Source: Lentzea albidocapillata | Lineage (GTDB): Bacteria; Actinomycetota; Actinomycetes; Mycobacteriales; Pseudonocardiaceae | NCBI RefSeq assembly: GCF_000719115.1 | Contig: NZ_JOEA01000003.1 | Span: 186,001-250,000 of the forward strand | Reading direction: 5' to 3' | DNA: 64,000 nucleotides | In this document: one piece after another, positions 7,434 to 16,726 of the stretch | Layout of the letters: the number at the start of each line of letters is the position of its first letter | How positions within the stretch are numbered: position 1 is the first letter of the stretch | Translations under genes and position numbers: made by a program | The notes under the pieces: generated by a model | The model's input: the letters and a program-made list of their open reading frames with translations, nothing else | Told to the model about the DNA's origin: nothing | The model's database searches: none

Positions 7434-9095
7434 TCAGAACTGCAGGCTCCACTTGTCGAGGAACCCGGTGTCCTGGTTGGCGTTGTCGTTGACCCTCAGC
7501 TGCCAGGTGCCGTTGGCGACCTCGCTGGAGGCGTTGACGGTGTAGGTGGTGTTGATGTTGTCCGTGCCGCCGCCGGAGCGGTTGTGCAGGACGTAGACGG
7601 TGCCGTCCGGCGCCACCAGGTCCACCTTCAGGTCACCCTGGTAGGTGTGCTTGATGTCGACGGCGACCTTGAGCGTCGACGGGGCGTTGCCCGTCACACC
7701 GGACACCGTGATCGGGGAGTTGATCGTGGTGTTGTCCCTGACCTGGAAGTCCGCGGCGTTCTCGAAGAACTTGCCACCGGGGTCGGGCGGGGTGACGCCG
7801 CAGTACTGCGCTTCCTTGCCGATGGCCTCGTACGGGCAGTCGGCGCGGTCGAGCAGTTGCAGCACGGCCTCCTTGTTGCGGGCGGTCTGCGCCGGGATCA
7901 CCTCGTCGGGCGGGTAGAAGCCGCCACCGCCGGCGCTGCCGGGGTACATCTCGAAGGTGTAGGCGAAGATGCCCTGTGCGCCCCACAGCCAGTCAGGGAT
8001 CGACCCGTCGGTGATGTACAGGTCGCTGGACTGCTCGGGCGTGTAGTTGTTGGTCGACGCCATGGACTGGCCGATGGTGGCGAACGTGTTGCGCTGGTCC
8101 TGGGTCAGGCCCGGCGCGACGTCGTCGTAGGTCCAGCCCCACGGCCACAGGATGAGCTCGCTGTAGGTGTGGAAGTCGATGGCCGCGGTGATCTGCTGCT
8201 TGCCACCGACGTTGCGGCTGCGCACGAAGTCGGCCACGACCTTCACCTCGGGCGCGGACTCCGCGCTCGGCCCGCGGTAGGTGTCGGAACCGGTGCTGCC
8301 GCTGGAACCGCCGCAGCAGCCCCACTTGTAGGCCCAGTTGCGGTTGAGGTCGGTGCCGACGTTGGCCGAACCGGCGTTGGGCTGCCGGTTCTTGCGCCAC
8401 GACCGGTAGCTGCCGGTCGCGATGTCGTACTCGCCGCCGTCGGGGTTGACGTCCGGGATGATCCAGACCTCGCGGGTGTCCAGCAGGCCCTTGATCCGCG
8501 CGTCGCTCGCGTACTGGGTCGTGAACTGGTTGACCAGGTACAGCGCCATCTCGACGGTGAGGTGCTCACGCGCGTGCTGGTGCGCGGTGAACAGCACCTC
8601 GGGCTCGTTCTCGTCGACCGCGACGTTGTCGCTGATCTTGAGCGCGAGGATGTCGCGGTTCTCGTAGGTCTTGCCGATGACCTGCTTGCTGATCAGATTC
8701 GGATACGCCGCGACGGCGTTGTTGATCGCCGTCGTCATCTCGGCGTAGTTGTGGTAGTTCGAGTCCGCGGCGGGGAAGTCGAACGGGCCGATGGCCGAGT
8801 TCGCGTCCATCCGCCTGGGCAGCTCGGTGACCTCGAACCCCTGTGCCTTCAGGTTCTTGGCCTCGCGCGCGGTCGCGGTGATCACGACGATGCCGTGCTC
8901 CTCGACCGAGTCGATGGCGGCACCGGACTTGGCGAGCTTGGTGCGCTGTTCAGCGGTGCGAACGTTGCTGACCTGGTAGTTCGTCGACGTTTCCTGGTCG
9001 CCTGGGGCCGCGCCGGTGGGCACGCCTCCCATGGCGAACACGACGCTCGCGGCGACGGTGACCCCGATCAGAGGTCTGAGATGGCTTTTTCGCAT
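7434..9095 (-). CDS. Secreted zinc carboxypeptidase (M14) with C-terminal P/Homo B-type domain
   Basis: 553 residues. A signal peptide ([12 protein letters not shown]... to about Ala30) is followed by a propeptide-like segment and the M14 metallocarboxypeptidase domain (about 110-410). Zinc ligands are visible as His174 and Glu177 in HARE and His309 in FHTYSEL; Glu382 in FEMYPG fits the catalytic base. Residues about 440-553 form a P-domain (proprotein convertase type, with VDLVAPDGT and [10 protein letters not shown]), which usually stabilises secreted proteases. It should be an extracellular exopeptidase releasing C-terminal residues. Paired Cys residues suit export. The gene is convergent with the monooxygenase gene and shares a hairpin with it. 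Confidence 0.92.
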   Translation of the reverse strand: MRKSHLRPLIGVTVAASVVFAMGGVPTGAAPGDQETSTNYQVSNVRTAEQRTKLAKSGAAIDSVEEHGIVVITATAREAKNLKAQGFEVTELPRRMDANSAIGPFDFPAADSNYHNYAEMTTAINNAVAAYPNLISKQVIGKTYENRDILALKISDNVAVDENEPEVLFTAHQHAREHLTVEMALYLVNQFTTQYASDARIKGLLDTREVWIIPDVNPDGGEYDIATGSYRSWRKNRQPNAGSANVGTDLNRNWAYKWGCCGGSSGSTGSDTYRGPSAESAPEVKVVADFVRSRNVGGKQQITAAIDFHTYSELILWPWGWTYDDVAPGLTQDQRNTFATIGQSMASTNNYTPEQSSDLYITDGSIPDWLWGAQGIFAYTFEMYPGSAGGGGFYPPDEVIPAQTARNKEAVLQLLDRADCPYEAIGKEAQYCGVTPPDPGGKFFENAADFQVRDNTTINSPITVSGVTGNAPSTLKVAVDIKHTYQGDLKVDLVAPDGTVYVLHNRSGGGTDNINTTYTVNASSEVANGTWQLRVNDNANQDTGFLDKWSLQF

Positions 9096-9164
9096 GCAGG
9101 GAAACCCTTTCGTACCACGGCAGGGACATGGCTCCGCAATGTTTAGTCCGTGTGAAGGCTCACT

Positions 9165-9204
9165 GTCATCCCGCCATCCGTATGGGGTTACCTGGCGGGA
9201 TGAC
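9165..9204. repeat. 12-bp perfect inverted repeat covering a start codon
   Basis: GTCATCCCGCCA (9165-9176) and TGGCGGGATGAC (9193-9204) are exact reverse complements separated by 16 nt. The right arm contains ATG 9200, the start of the small methyltransferase-like frame. It lies in the upstream region of the divergent M14 gene. It may be a regulatory hairpin or the scar of a lost element. Confidence 0.45.
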
Positions 9205-9412
9205 GCGCTACGACGTCGTGGAGGCCACCTCGTACCGGCTGGCCGCCGCCGGGGCGGAGCTGCGGAGGGTGCTGCGGCCGGGCGGTGTGGTGGTGCTGCG
9301 GTCGGGGTTCGCGGCGGGCCGGGAGCGGCTGCTGGCGGCGGCCTCCGTGGAGCCGGGGCCGGTGGTGGACCACCTGGATCTGCTGGTCCTCAGAACTGTC
9401 GGTGCCGTCTGA
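9200..9412 (+). pseudogene. C-terminal fragment of a class I SAM methyltransferase (probable relic)
   Basis: A 70-residue frame begins ATG 9200 and contains [18 protein letters not shown], the LRPGG segment that follows motif III in class I SAM-dependent methyltransferases. Everything before this segment, including the glycine-rich SAM-binding motif, is absent and cannot be found upstream in any frame, and the normal C-terminal part is short. I read it as the remnant of a deleted gene. A translated micro-protein cannot be excluded. Confidence 0.4.
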
Positions 9413-9425
9413 GACGCTTCTTCGT

Positions 9426-10016
9426 GTGGACGAGAAGACGCTGCTGCACCGGTATCTGAACGAGGCGCGCGAGGCGTTGCTGTGGAAGCTCGACGGCCTG
9501 TCGGACTACGACGTGCGGCGCCCGCTGACGCCGACGGGCACGAACCTGCTGGGCCTGGTGAAGCATGCGGCCGGCGTGGAGCTCAACTACTTCGGCCGCG
9601 TGTTCGACCGGCCGTTCCCCGGCCCTCCGCTGTGGTCGACCGCGGAGGCGTTACCGGCCTCGGACATGTACGCCGAGCCCGGCGAGTCCCGTGAGTCGGT
9701 CGTCGCCTTCTACGGGCGGGTGCGCACCTACGCCGACGAGACGATCGCGGCGTTGCCGGTGGACGCGCCGGGGGTGGTGCCGTGGTGGTCGCAGAGCCGC
9801 CGTGCCGTGACGTTGCGGGAGGTCCTGCTGGACGTGATCGTCGAGCTGCACCGCCACGCCGGGCACGCGGACGTGGTGCGGGAGCTCGTCGACGGCGCGG
9901 TGGGCATGCAGGACGGCAACACGAACATGCCCTCGGTGGATCAAACCTGGTGGATGGCGCACCACGCCCGGCTGGAGAAAATCGCCGCCGCGGCGGACCC
10001 GGCTCTGCGAGGGTGA
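9426..10016 (+). CDS. DinB/DUF664-family protein, copy 1 of a tandem pair
   Basis: 196 residues. It matches the four-helix DinB-like (DUF664) family: WKLDGLSDYDVRRPLTPTGTNLLGLVKH near residue 20-47, GVVPWW near 115 and HRHAGHADVVREL near 143. The three family histidines that bind a divalent metal (one after LLGLVK, two in the HxxxH part) are present. Related proteins use mycothiol or bacillithiol or have unknown roles. It is highly similar to the next gene, ending 6 nt before its ATG, so the pair arose by local duplication. GTG 9426 fits the homologous start of copy 2; no clear ribosome-binding site is visible. Confidence 0.8.
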   Translation: MDEKTLLHRYLNEAREALLWKLDGLSDYDVRRPLTPTGTNLLGLVKHAAGVELNYFGRVFDRPFPGPPLWSTAEALPASDMYAEPGESRESVVAFYGRVRTYADETIAALPVDAPGVVPWWSQSRRAVTLREVLLDVIVELHRHAGHADVVRELVDGAVGMQDGNTNMPSVDQTWWMAHHARLEKIAAAADPALRG

Positions 10017-10021
10017 GGGGC

Positions 10022-10600
10022 ATGACCTCAGATCCGAAGACCTTCCTGCACCGCTACCTCAAGGTCGCCCGCGAGGCGTTCCTGTGGAAGCTCGACGGCC
10101 TCTCGGAGTACGACGTGCGCCGCCCGCTGACACCGACGGGCACGAACCTGCTGGGCCTGGCCAAGCACATGGCCGGTGTGGAGGCGGGCTATTTCGGTGA
10201 CTGCCTGGGCCGCCCGTTCCCCGAGAAGCTGCCCTTCGACGTCGAGGCCGACCCGAACTCGGACATGTTCGCGACCGCGGACGAGTCGCGGGAGGACGTG
10301 CTGGGGTTGTTCGCGCGTGCGACGGCGTTCGCCGACACCAGCATCGAGGAGCTGCCGCTGGACGCGCCCGGTGTGGTGCCGTGGTGGCCGGAGGAGCGCA
10401 AGTACGTGACGTTGCAGCTGCTGCTGGTGCACGAGATCGCCGAGGTGAACCGGCACGCCGGGCACGCGGACATCCTGCGCGAGGGCCTCGACGGGATGGC
10501 CGGGTTGCGGGCGGGCAACTCGAACCTGCCGCAGCAGGACTGGCAGGCGCACTGGGACCGGGTGGAGCTGGAGGCGCGCAGGGCATCAGGGCAGGCGTGA
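10022..10600 (+). CDS. DinB/DUF664-family protein, copy 2 of a tandem pair
   Basis: 192 residues, aligned end to end with the preceding protein: WKLDGLSEYDVRRPLTPTGTNLLGLAKH, GVVPWW and NRHAGHADILREGLDG occur in the same order. Metal-binding histidines are conserved. Start ATG 10022 directly follows the stop of copy 1 (10014-10016), with GAGGG at 10008-10013 as a likely ribosome-binding sequence inside that gene's end. A more distant third paralogue lies at 32259. Probable thiol-dependent or detoxification enzyme of the mycothiol-dependent DinB group; the exact reaction is unknown. Confidence 0.82.
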   Translation: MTSDPKTFLHRYLKVAREAFLWKLDGLSEYDVRRPLTPTGTNLLGLAKHMAGVEAGYFGDCLGRPFPEKLPFDVEADPNSDMFATADESREDVLGLFARATAFADTSIEELPLDAPGVVPWWPEERKYVTLQLLLVHEIAEVNRHAGHADILREGLDGMAGLRAGNSNLPQQDWQAHWDRVELEARRASGQA

Positions 10601-10676
10601 CCGCACGGGTCCGAGCTGGTTCAGCACCTGGGAAAGGTGGCTGACAGGTTCCGCGAGACGATCAATACTGCTGAGC

Positions 10677-11252
10677 ATGGGTAAGGAATACGAGCGGATC
10701 GAGCCGCGGCTGCAGGAGTTCATCGCGAACCAGAAGGTGTTCTTCGTGGCCACCGCCCCGCTGACGGGTGACGGGCACGTCAACCTCTCGCCCAAGGGCC
10801 GGCAGGGCACGCTGCGGATCCTCGACGACCGCACGGTGGCCTACCTGGACTTCGGTGGCAGCCACGCCGAGACGATCGCGCATCTGCGGGAGAACGGGCG
10901 CGTCACGCTGATGTGGTGTGCGTTCGAGGGCCCGCCGAACATCGTGCGCGTGCACGGCCGCGGTGAGCCGGTGTTCCGCGACGATCCGCGCTTCGCCGAG
11001 CTGGTGACGGGGTTCGGGGAGGCGGACGGGCCGGCGTTGCGGGCGGTGATCGTGGTGACGGCGGAGCTGGTCAGCGACACGTGCGGGTTCGCGGTGCCGT
11101 TCATGGACTACCGCTCGGAGCGGGAGCTGCACGCGGACTACTTCGGCCGCAAGAGCGACGAAGAGTTCCGCGAGTACACGAACAAGAAGCCGTACAACAT
11201 CGCGAGCATCGACGGCCTGCCCGCCATGGAGCTGCCACTGCCGCCCCGCTGA
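10677..11252 (+). CDS. Pyridoxamine-5'-phosphate-oxidase-like split-barrel flavoprotein
   Basis: 191 residues with the PNPOx-like FMN/F420 split beta-barrel: HVNLSPKGRQGTLRILDD near residue 32, then an SHAETIAHLRENGRVTLMW segment near 62 and IVRVHGRGEP near 90. Family members bind FMN, F420 or haem and reduce or oxidise small molecules. AATACT (10664-10669) stands 7 nt before ATG 10677, suggesting a leaderless transcript; GGAAAGG is too far upstream to serve. A second, distantly related split-barrel gene follows. Confidence 0.8.
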   Translation: MGKEYERIEPRLQEFIANQKVFFVATAPLTGDGHVNLSPKGRQGTLRILDDRTVAYLDFGGSHAETIAHLRENGRVTLMWCAFEGPPNIVRVHGRGEPVFRDDPRFAELVTGFGEADGPALRAVIVVTAELVSDTCGFAVPFMDYRSERELHADYFGRKSDEEFREYTNKKPYNIASIDGLPAMELPLPPR

Positions 11253-11306
11253 GAAATTCCGTCGGCGGGGATGTCGAGAACGCCGCCACGGCTCCGTCCC
11301 TGGGGC

Positions 11307-11816
11307 ATGACGACGATGACGCAGAGCGAGATCACCGAGGTCCTGAACCGTCCGTACAGCAAGGAGCTGCTGCACCGCGACATGCTCAGGATGGCGTACG
11401 TGGCGAAGGACGGCACGCCGCGTGCGGTGCCGATCGCGCACGCCTGGAACGGCGCGCAGATCGTGCTGTGCACCTCGAAGAACGCGCCGAAGCTGCACGC
11501 GCTGCGGGCCAACCCGGTGGTGGCGCTGACGATCGACACCGAGGTGCACCCGCCGAAGATCCTGCTGATCCGCGGCACGGTCGAGCTGGACGAGGTCGAC
11601 GGCATCCCGGACGAGTACCTGCAGATGAACGGCACCTACGAGATGACCGCGGAGCAGCGGGTCGAGTGGGAGCGCGAGGTCCGTTCGCTCTACGACGGCA
11701 TGGTGCGGATCGTGGTGACACCGACGTGGGCGAAGCTGATCGACTTCGAGACGACGCTGCCCAGCGCGGTGCAGGAGCTGGTCGAGCGGCGGTCAGCTCG
11801 ACAGGAAGCGGTCTAG
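11307..11816 (+). CDS. Pyridoxamine-5'-phosphate-oxidase family protein (F420/FMN-binding type)
   Basis: 169 residues. After the N-terminus MTTMTQSEITEV comes the split barrel with LRMAYVAKDGTPRAVPIAHAWNGAQIVLCTS and the later FVxL-like strand KILLIRGTVEL. This is typical of Rv1155-like F420 or FMN oxidoreductases of actinobacteria. ATG 11307 is chosen because upstream codons are unlike the family; a second ATG at 11316 is possible. The last 24 bp overlap the convergent M20 peptidase gene. Confidence 0.78.
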   Translation: MTTMTQSEITEVLNRPYSKELLHRDMLRMAYVAKDGTPRAVPIAHAWNGAQIVLCTSKNAPKLHALRANPVVALTIDTEVHPPKILLIRGTVELDEVDGIPDEYLQMNGTYEMTAEQRVEWEREVRSLYDGMVRIVVTPTWAKLIDFETTLPSAVQELVERRSARQEAV

Positions 11817-13088
11817 GACGCGTACACCGAACTCCAGGCCCGCGACGGGTACGCGTTCGTCGACGCCGTGCGCCATCGCCCGGTAGTCGAAGTCCACGGG
11901 CAGCCGCAGTGGCGAGAAGCCGTAGCAGTGGATGCCCAGCCGGCTGAACGCCTTGGCGTCGGTGCCGCCGCCCAGGCAGTACGGCACGACGGCCGCGGCG
12001 GGGTCCTCGTCGCGCAGGGCGTCGGCCATCGCGGTGAACCAGGGCGTGTCGACGGGGGCCTCGACGGGCGGCTGGTGCTCGAGGAACTCCCGGGTCACGC
12101 CAGGCGGCAGCAGCGAGTCGATGGTGGCGACGAGCTCGTCGACGGTGCCGGGCAACGTGCGCACGTCGAGCTGCGCGGTGGCGGTGCCGGGGATGACGTT
12201 GACCTTGTAGCCGGCCTGCAGCATCGTCGGTGTCGTCGAGCAGCGCACGGTGTTCTCGGCCAGTTTCGCGGCGGGGCCGAGCCGGGCCAGCGTCGCGTCG
12301 ACGTCGTCGAGATCGACCTCCACGCCCAGTGCCTTGCCGGCGCCGACGAGGAACGCCTCGACGGTCGGGGTGAGCCGGACGGGGTGCTGGTGCGCCGCGA
12401 TCCGCGCCAGGGTGGTGGCCAGTGCCGTCACCGCGTTCTGGTCGTTGCGCCGTGACCCGTGCCCGGCGCGGCCGGTGGCGGTGAGCTTCATGTGCGACGT
12501 GCCGCGCTCGGCGGTGCCGATCGGGTACAGCCGTACGCCGTCGACGTCGTAGGAGAACGCGCCGGACTCGCTGATGGCCGCCTGCACCCCCGCGAAGTAG
12601 GCGGCGTGGTGCTCCACGAGCCAATGTGCCCCGTAGGCGCCTTGGTCTTCCTCGTCGGCCACGAACGCCAGCACGATGTCACGGCGTGGGCGGCGGCCCT
12701 CGGTGTGCCAGCGGTTGATCACGGCCAGCGTCATCGCGGCCATGTCCTTCATGTCGACCGCGCCCCTCCCGTGCACGAACCCGTCGCGGATCTCGCCGGC
12801 GAACGGGTCGAAGCTCCACTCGGCCGGGTCGGCGGGCACGACGTCGAGGTGCGACTGGACCAGCAGGGCGGGCAGCGACGGGTCGGTGCCCGCGATGCGC
12901 GCGAGGACGTTGGTGCGCCGCGGAGCCGGTTCGAGCAGCATCGGCTGCACGCCGTTGTCCTGCAGCAGGGCCGCGACGTGCTCGGCGGCCTCCCGCTCGC
13001 CGGCGGAGTCGCCGCCACCGCGGTTGGTGGTGTCGAAGCGGATGAGCTGCGCGCACACCTGCGCGACGTCCAGCGGCATGAATGCCAC
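11793..13088 (-). CDS. M20-family metallopeptidase (dipeptidase/deacylase type)
   Basis: 431 residues with the M20/M28-like zinc ligands and catalytic residues: SHLDVVP near 80, GRGAVDMKD near 109, ADEEDQGAYG near 144 and a C-terminal CLGGGTDAKAF. The Lid/dimerisation domain lies between about 195 and 320. M20 enzymes hydrolyse dipeptides, acyl-amino acids or related amides in the cytosol. It is the second gene after the M55 D-aminopeptidase, 57 bp downstream on the same strand and facing away from a peptide ABC transporter, so a role in breaking down imported peptides is likely. The 3' end overlaps the convergent split-barrel gene by 24 bp. Confidence 0.88.
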   Translation of the reverse strand: MAFMPLDVAQVCAQLIRFDTTNRGGGDSAGEREAAEHVAALLQDNGVQPMLLEPAPRRTNVLARIAGTDPSLPALLVQSHLDVVPADPAEWSFDPFAGEIRDGFVHGRGAVDMKDMAAMTLAVINRWHTEGRRPRRDIVLAFVADEEDQGAYGAHWLVEHHAAYFAGVQAAISESGAFSYDVDGVRLYPIGTAERGTSHMKLTATGRAGHGSRRNDQNAVTALATTLARIAAHQHPVRLTPTVEAFLVGAGKALGVEVDLDDVDATLARLGPAAKLAENTVRCSTTPTMLQAGYKVNVIPGTATAQLDVRTLPGTVDELVATIDSLLPPGVTREFLEHQPPVEAPVDTPWFTAMADALRDEDPAAAVVPYCLGGGTDAKAFSRLGIHCYGFSPLRLPVDFDYRAMAHGVDERVPVAGLEFGVRVLDRFLSS

Positions 13089-13145
13089 CGTATCCGGCGC
13101 CGTCGGGTGGAATTGTGACGGCCCTGTGCCGAGCCGTCGCCGTGG

Positions 13146-13973
13146 TCAGCCGTAGATGCCCTCGATCGCCCCGGCGGCGACGTGGGTGACGACCTTGAAC
13201 GCCTTCATCGCCTCGGTCATCGACGTGGCGTCGAACCCGACGCGGCGCACCCCGGTCAGCTCCACGGTGGGCACGACCGCGGCGGCGTCGGCCAGGTGCG
13301 AGGCGTCGAACTCGACCTCGATGCGATGCGGTGCCACGACCCCGCCCGAACGCCCTGCGCCGGCCATCGCCGAGGTGGCCGCATCTGTGATCTGTGAAGA
13401 AGTCACTGCCGGTGGCAGGCACACGGCCGCGTACCGCGACACGCATTCCTTGACGGCCACGGTCCAGGCGGAGCCCGCATAGGACGCGGCATCGGAGCAG
13501 GTGAGGTCGTCACCGGTCACGAGCAGCACGGGAACGCCGTATTCGGCGGCCAGGGCGGCGTTGAGGCGGCCTTCGGAGGCGAGCACGCCGTCGAGCCACA
13601 CGCCGGTGATCGAGTTCTCCAGGTAGGTGTGCGCGAGCACGCCGCGGGTGCCCGCGGCGGTGTGGTAGCCGAGAAAGACCACTCCGTCCACATCGGAGTC
13701 GATACCTTGCATCATCGACAACGGTTTGTGCCGGCCGGTGAGCAGGCGCGCCGAGGCGTGGAGGTCTTCGAGCAGGAGGTTGCGTTGCGAGGAATGCGCC
13801 TCGTTGACGATCACCTGCTCCGCTCCGCCCGCGACGAGGCCCGTGACGCAGGCGTTGACGTCCGCCGTGAACAGGCGCCGGAACCGTTGCCACTGTTCGG
13901 TACCGGGCAGGACGTCCCCGGTCCAGGTGACTCCGGTTGCGCCTTCCATGTCCGCCGAGATCATGATCCGCAC
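13146..13973 (-). CDS. dppA: M55 D-aminopeptidase (DppA-type)
   Basis: 275 residues starting MRIMISADMEGATGV, the diagnostic N-terminus of M55 peptidases, with Asp8 and Glu10 as zinc ligands; NEAHS and the later HTYLENSITG and GDDLTCSD supply further ligands and active-site residues. DppA of Bacillus is a decameric D-aminopeptidase that trims D-Ala-containing peptides. GTG 13973 is preferred: TAACTT (minus strand, 13982-13987) is 8 nt upstream and no Shine-Dalgarno sequence is visible, so the transcript is probably leaderless. It diverges from the Dpp-type transporter, recalling the Bacillus dpp operon, and is followed by the M20 gene. Confidence 0.9.
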   Translation of the reverse strand: MRIMISADMEGATGVTWTGDVLPGTEQWQRFRRLFTADVNACVTGLVAGGAEQVIVNEAHSSQRNLLLEDLHASARLLTGRHKPLSMMQGIDSDVDGVVFLGYHTAAGTRGVLAHTYLENSITGVWLDGVLASEGRLNAALAAEYGVPVLLVTGDDLTCSDAASYAGSAWTVAVKECVSRYAAVCLPPAVTSSQITDAATSAMAGAGRSGGVVAPHRIEVEFDASHLADAAAVVPTVELTGVRRVGFDATSMTEAMKAFKVVTHVAAGAIEGIYG

Positions 13974-14017
13974 ATCTCGGTAAGTTAGCGGTGGGCTGCT
14001 GGGGAAGAGGGGTTTTC

Positions 14018-15775
14018 GTGCGGGTGAAGTTGTGCGCGTTGCTTGCAATAGCAACGACAGTGGGGCTTTCGGCACCTCCGGCATCGGCGCAGCAGCCGGT
14101 GGTCCTGAAGGTCGCGATCGTGCAGCAGATCGACTCGATGAACCCGTTCCTCGCGGTGTTCCAGTCGAGCACCGAGATCGGCCGGTTGATGTACGACTAC
14201 CTGACCGCCTACGCCGCGGCGGACCAGTCGGTGACCGAGGGCCTGGCGAACAGATGGGAACCCTCACCCGACCGGCTGACGTGGACCTTCACGGTCCCCG
14301 AGGGCAAGAAGTGGTCCGACGGCGTGCCGATCACGGCCCGCGACGTCGCCTTCACCTACAACCTGATGCTGACCGACGAGGTCGCCAGGACCGCGAACGG
14401 CAGCTTCGTCACCAACTTCGCCCAGGTCAGCGCCCCGGACGACCGGACGGTGGTCATCAGGACCACGACGCCGCAGGTGACGATGCTGGCGCTGGACGTG
14501 CCGATCGTGCCCGAGCACGTGTGGTCGAAGGTCGGCAGCATCAAGGACTTCGCCAACGACCGGATGCCGGTGGTGGGCTCCGGGCCGTTCGTGCTGTCCG
14601 AGCACGTGCCGGGGCAGTTCATCAAGCTCAAGGCCAACAGGACCTACTGGCGTGGCGCGCCGAAGTACGACGAGCTGCACTTCGTGTACTTCCAGAACTC
14701 CGACGCCGCGGTGCAGGCGCTGGGCAAGGGCGAGATCGACCTGGTCAACCGGATGGCGCCGGCCCAGTTCGACTCGCTGGCCGGCAAGGCCGGTGTCACC
14801 CGCAACAAGGCGATGGGCCGCCGCTTCACCGAGCTGCTGATCAACCCCGGCGCGCAGAGCCGCACCGGTGAGCCGATCGGCGACGGCAGCCCGGTGCTGC
14901 GCGACGTGCGGGTGCGCCGGGCCATCGCGCAGGCCATCGACCTCGACGCCCTGGTGGCGCGGGTGAACCTCGGCTACGCGGAGAAGGGCGCCGGCCTCGT
15001 GCCGCCCGTGTTCGGCAAGTACCACTGGAAGCCGTCCGGGGCCGAGGCGCGCACGTTCGACCCGGTCGCGGCCGGCGCGGCGCTCGACGCCGCCGGGTAT
15101 CCGCGCAAGGCCGACGGCACCCGGTTCCCGCTGCGGCTGATCGGCCGTGCGGGACGGGCCTACGACGAGCAGGCCAGCGAGTACCTCAAGCGGTCGATGA
15201 GCGACATCGGCGTCCCGCTCGACGTGCGGCTGGTGTCGGACAACCAGCTCAACGAGTCCACCACCGTGGCGACCTACGACCTGGCGTTCTCGGGCTGGTC
15301 GACGAACATCGACCCGGACTTCGTGCTGAGCCTGCACACCTGCGCGCAACGGCCGGGCGCGGACGGCAAGGGCGGTACGACCGACACCTACTTCTGCGAC
15401 GAGACCTACGACCGGCTCTACGCCCAGCAGCTCTCGGAGTTCGACGAGGACCGGCGCGTCGAGATCGTGAAGCAGATGCAGGCGCGCTTCTACGACCAGG
15501 TGCCCGCCGTCGTGCTGGCCTACGAGAACGCGCTGGAGGGCTACCGGTCCGACCACTTCGCGAGGTTCACCACGCAGCCCGCGCAGGGCGGCGTGATCAT
15601 GGCGCAGAACGGCATGTGGGGTTACTACGGCGCCGAACCCGCGCAGCGCGCCGCGCAGGCCGGCGGCACGGGCTGGACCGGGTTCGCGCTGGGCGGCGCG
15701 GCGGTCGCGACGCTGGTGCTGGCGTTCGTGGTGCTGGCGCGGCGGCGCGCGGCGACGGCAGGGGAGCGCGAGTAA
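14018..15775 (+). CDS. Peptide ABC transporter substrate-binding protein (SBP family 5) with C-terminal membrane anchor
   Basis: 585 residues. The signal peptide MRVKLCALLAIATTVGLSAPPASA is followed by a family 5 solute-binding protein (WTFTVPEGKKWSDGVPITARDVAFTYN... region near 90-115, VVGSGPF near 185). Instead of a lipobox Cys it ends with a transmembrane helix (about 560-578) and RRRAA, so it is probably tethered by its C-terminus. Start GTG 14018 has GAGGGG 5 nt upstream. It is the first of four tightly linked genes for uptake of di- or oligopeptides. Confidence 0.9.
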   Translation: MRVKLCALLAIATTVGLSAPPASAQQPVVLKVAIVQQIDSMNPFLAVFQSSTEIGRLMYDYLTAYAAADQSVTEGLANRWEPSPDRLTWTFTVPEGKKWSDGVPITARDVAFTYNLMLTDEVARTANGSFVTNFAQVSAPDDRTVVIRTTTPQVTMLALDVPIVPEHVWSKVGSIKDFANDRMPVVGSGPFVLSEHVPGQFIKLKANRTYWRGAPKYDELHFVYFQNSDAAVQALGKGEIDLVNRMAPAQFDSLAGKAGVTRNKAMGRRFTELLINPGAQSRTGEPIGDGSPVLRDVRVRRAIAQAIDLDALVARVNLGYAEKGAGLVPPVFGKYHWKPSGAEARTFDPVAAGAALDAAGYPRKADGTRFPLRLIGRAGRAYDEQASEYLKRSMSDIGVPLDVRLVSDNQLNESTTVATYDLAFSGWSTNIDPDFVLSLHTCAQRPGADGKGGTTDTYFCDETYDRLYAQQLSEFDEDRRVEIVKQMQARFYDQVPAVVLAYENALEGYRSDHFARFTTQPAQGGVIMAQNGMWGYYGAEPAQRAAQAGGTGWTGFALGGAAVATLVLAFVVLARRRAATAGERE

Positions 15776-16726
15776 GTGCGTCTGGCCGGTCGGTTCGGTG
15801 GTGCCGCGCTCAGCTTGCTGATGGTGGCGGTGCTGGGCTTCTTCCTGTTCCGGGTGGTGCCCGGCGACCCGGTGGTCTCGATGACCCGCGGTCGTCCGAC
15901 CACGGCGGCGATGCAGGCCGAGCTGCGTGCGCAGTTCGGCCTGGACCGTCCGCTGCACGAGCAGTTCTGGAGCTACTTCACCTCGCTGCTGCAGGGTGAT
16001 CTGGGCACGTCGTTCACGTTCCGCCGCCCGGTCTCCGAGGTGATCGGGGAGCGGCTGGGGCCGACGTTGCTGCTGGTGGGCACGGCGACGCTGATCGCGG
16101 TGCTGCTGGGGTTGTGGCTCGGGATGCGGGCGGCGTGGCGGCGGGACTCGTTGTTCGACAAGGTCACGACGGGGGTGTCGCTGACGTTGTGGGCGGTGCC
16201 GACGTTCTGGCTGGGCATGCTGCTGATGATGGCGACGGGGGACCTGTTCCCGTCGAGGGGCATGCGCGACACCGACACGGCGCCGGACTTCGTCTCGCAG
16301 GCCCTTGATGTGGGCCATCACCTGGTGCTGCCGTCGGTGACGCTGGTCGCGGTGGTGTGCGCGGAGTACGCGCTGGTGATGCGGTCGTCGTTGCTGGAGG
16401 AGATGCACGCCCCCTACCTGACGACGGCGCGCGCCAAGGGCCTGCGTGATGACCTGGTGCGGCGCCGCCACGCGGTGCCGAACGCGGTGCTGCCGGCGAT
16501 CACGCTGGTGTTCCTGCGGTTCGGGCTGGTGGTGGCCGGGGCGATCACGACGGAGACGGTGTTCTCCTGGCCGGGTCTGGGGCTGTTGTTCTACGACGCG
16601 CTGACCGGGCCGGACTACTTCCTGCTGCAGGGGCTGCTGGTGGTGACGGCGGGCGCGGTCGTGGTGATGAACCTGCTGGCCGACCTGCTGCACGGGGTCC
16701 TGGATCCACGGGTGAAGGTCGTATGA
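15776..16726 (+). CDS. dppB: Peptide ABC transporter permease (DppB/OppB type)
   Basis: 316 residues. An N-terminal membrane helix (LLMVAVLGFFLFRVVPGDPV) carries the FRVVPGDP motif typical of DppB/OppB; several more helices follow. The EAA-like coupling loop reads HAPYLTTARAKGLRDDLVRRRHAVPNAVLPAITL in the family position near residue 210-245. The start GTG 15776 directly abuts the preceding stop. It forms the transmembrane pore with the next gene product. Confidence 0.92.
   Translation: MRLAGRFGGAALSLLMVAVLGFFLFRVVPGDPVVSMTRGRPTTAAMQAELRAQFGLDRPLHEQFWSYFTSLLQGDLGTSFTFRRPVSEVIGERLGPTLLLVGTATLIAVLLGLWLGMRAAWRRDSLFDKVTTGVSLTLWAVPTFWLGMLLMMATGDLFPSRGMRDTDTAPDFVSQALDVGHHLVLPSVTLVAVVCAEYALVMRSSLLEEMHAPYLTTARAKGLRDDLVRRRHAVPNAVLPAITLVFLRFGLVVAGAITTETVFSWPGLGLLFYDALTGPDYFLLQGLLVVTAGAVVVMNLLADLLHGVLDPRVKVV

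Noticed and set aside
14264..16693. 809-codon open frame on the minus strand opposite the peptide transporter genes
   Set aside because: His/Arg/Gln-rich shadow of strongly GC-biased genes on the plus strand; no family features.
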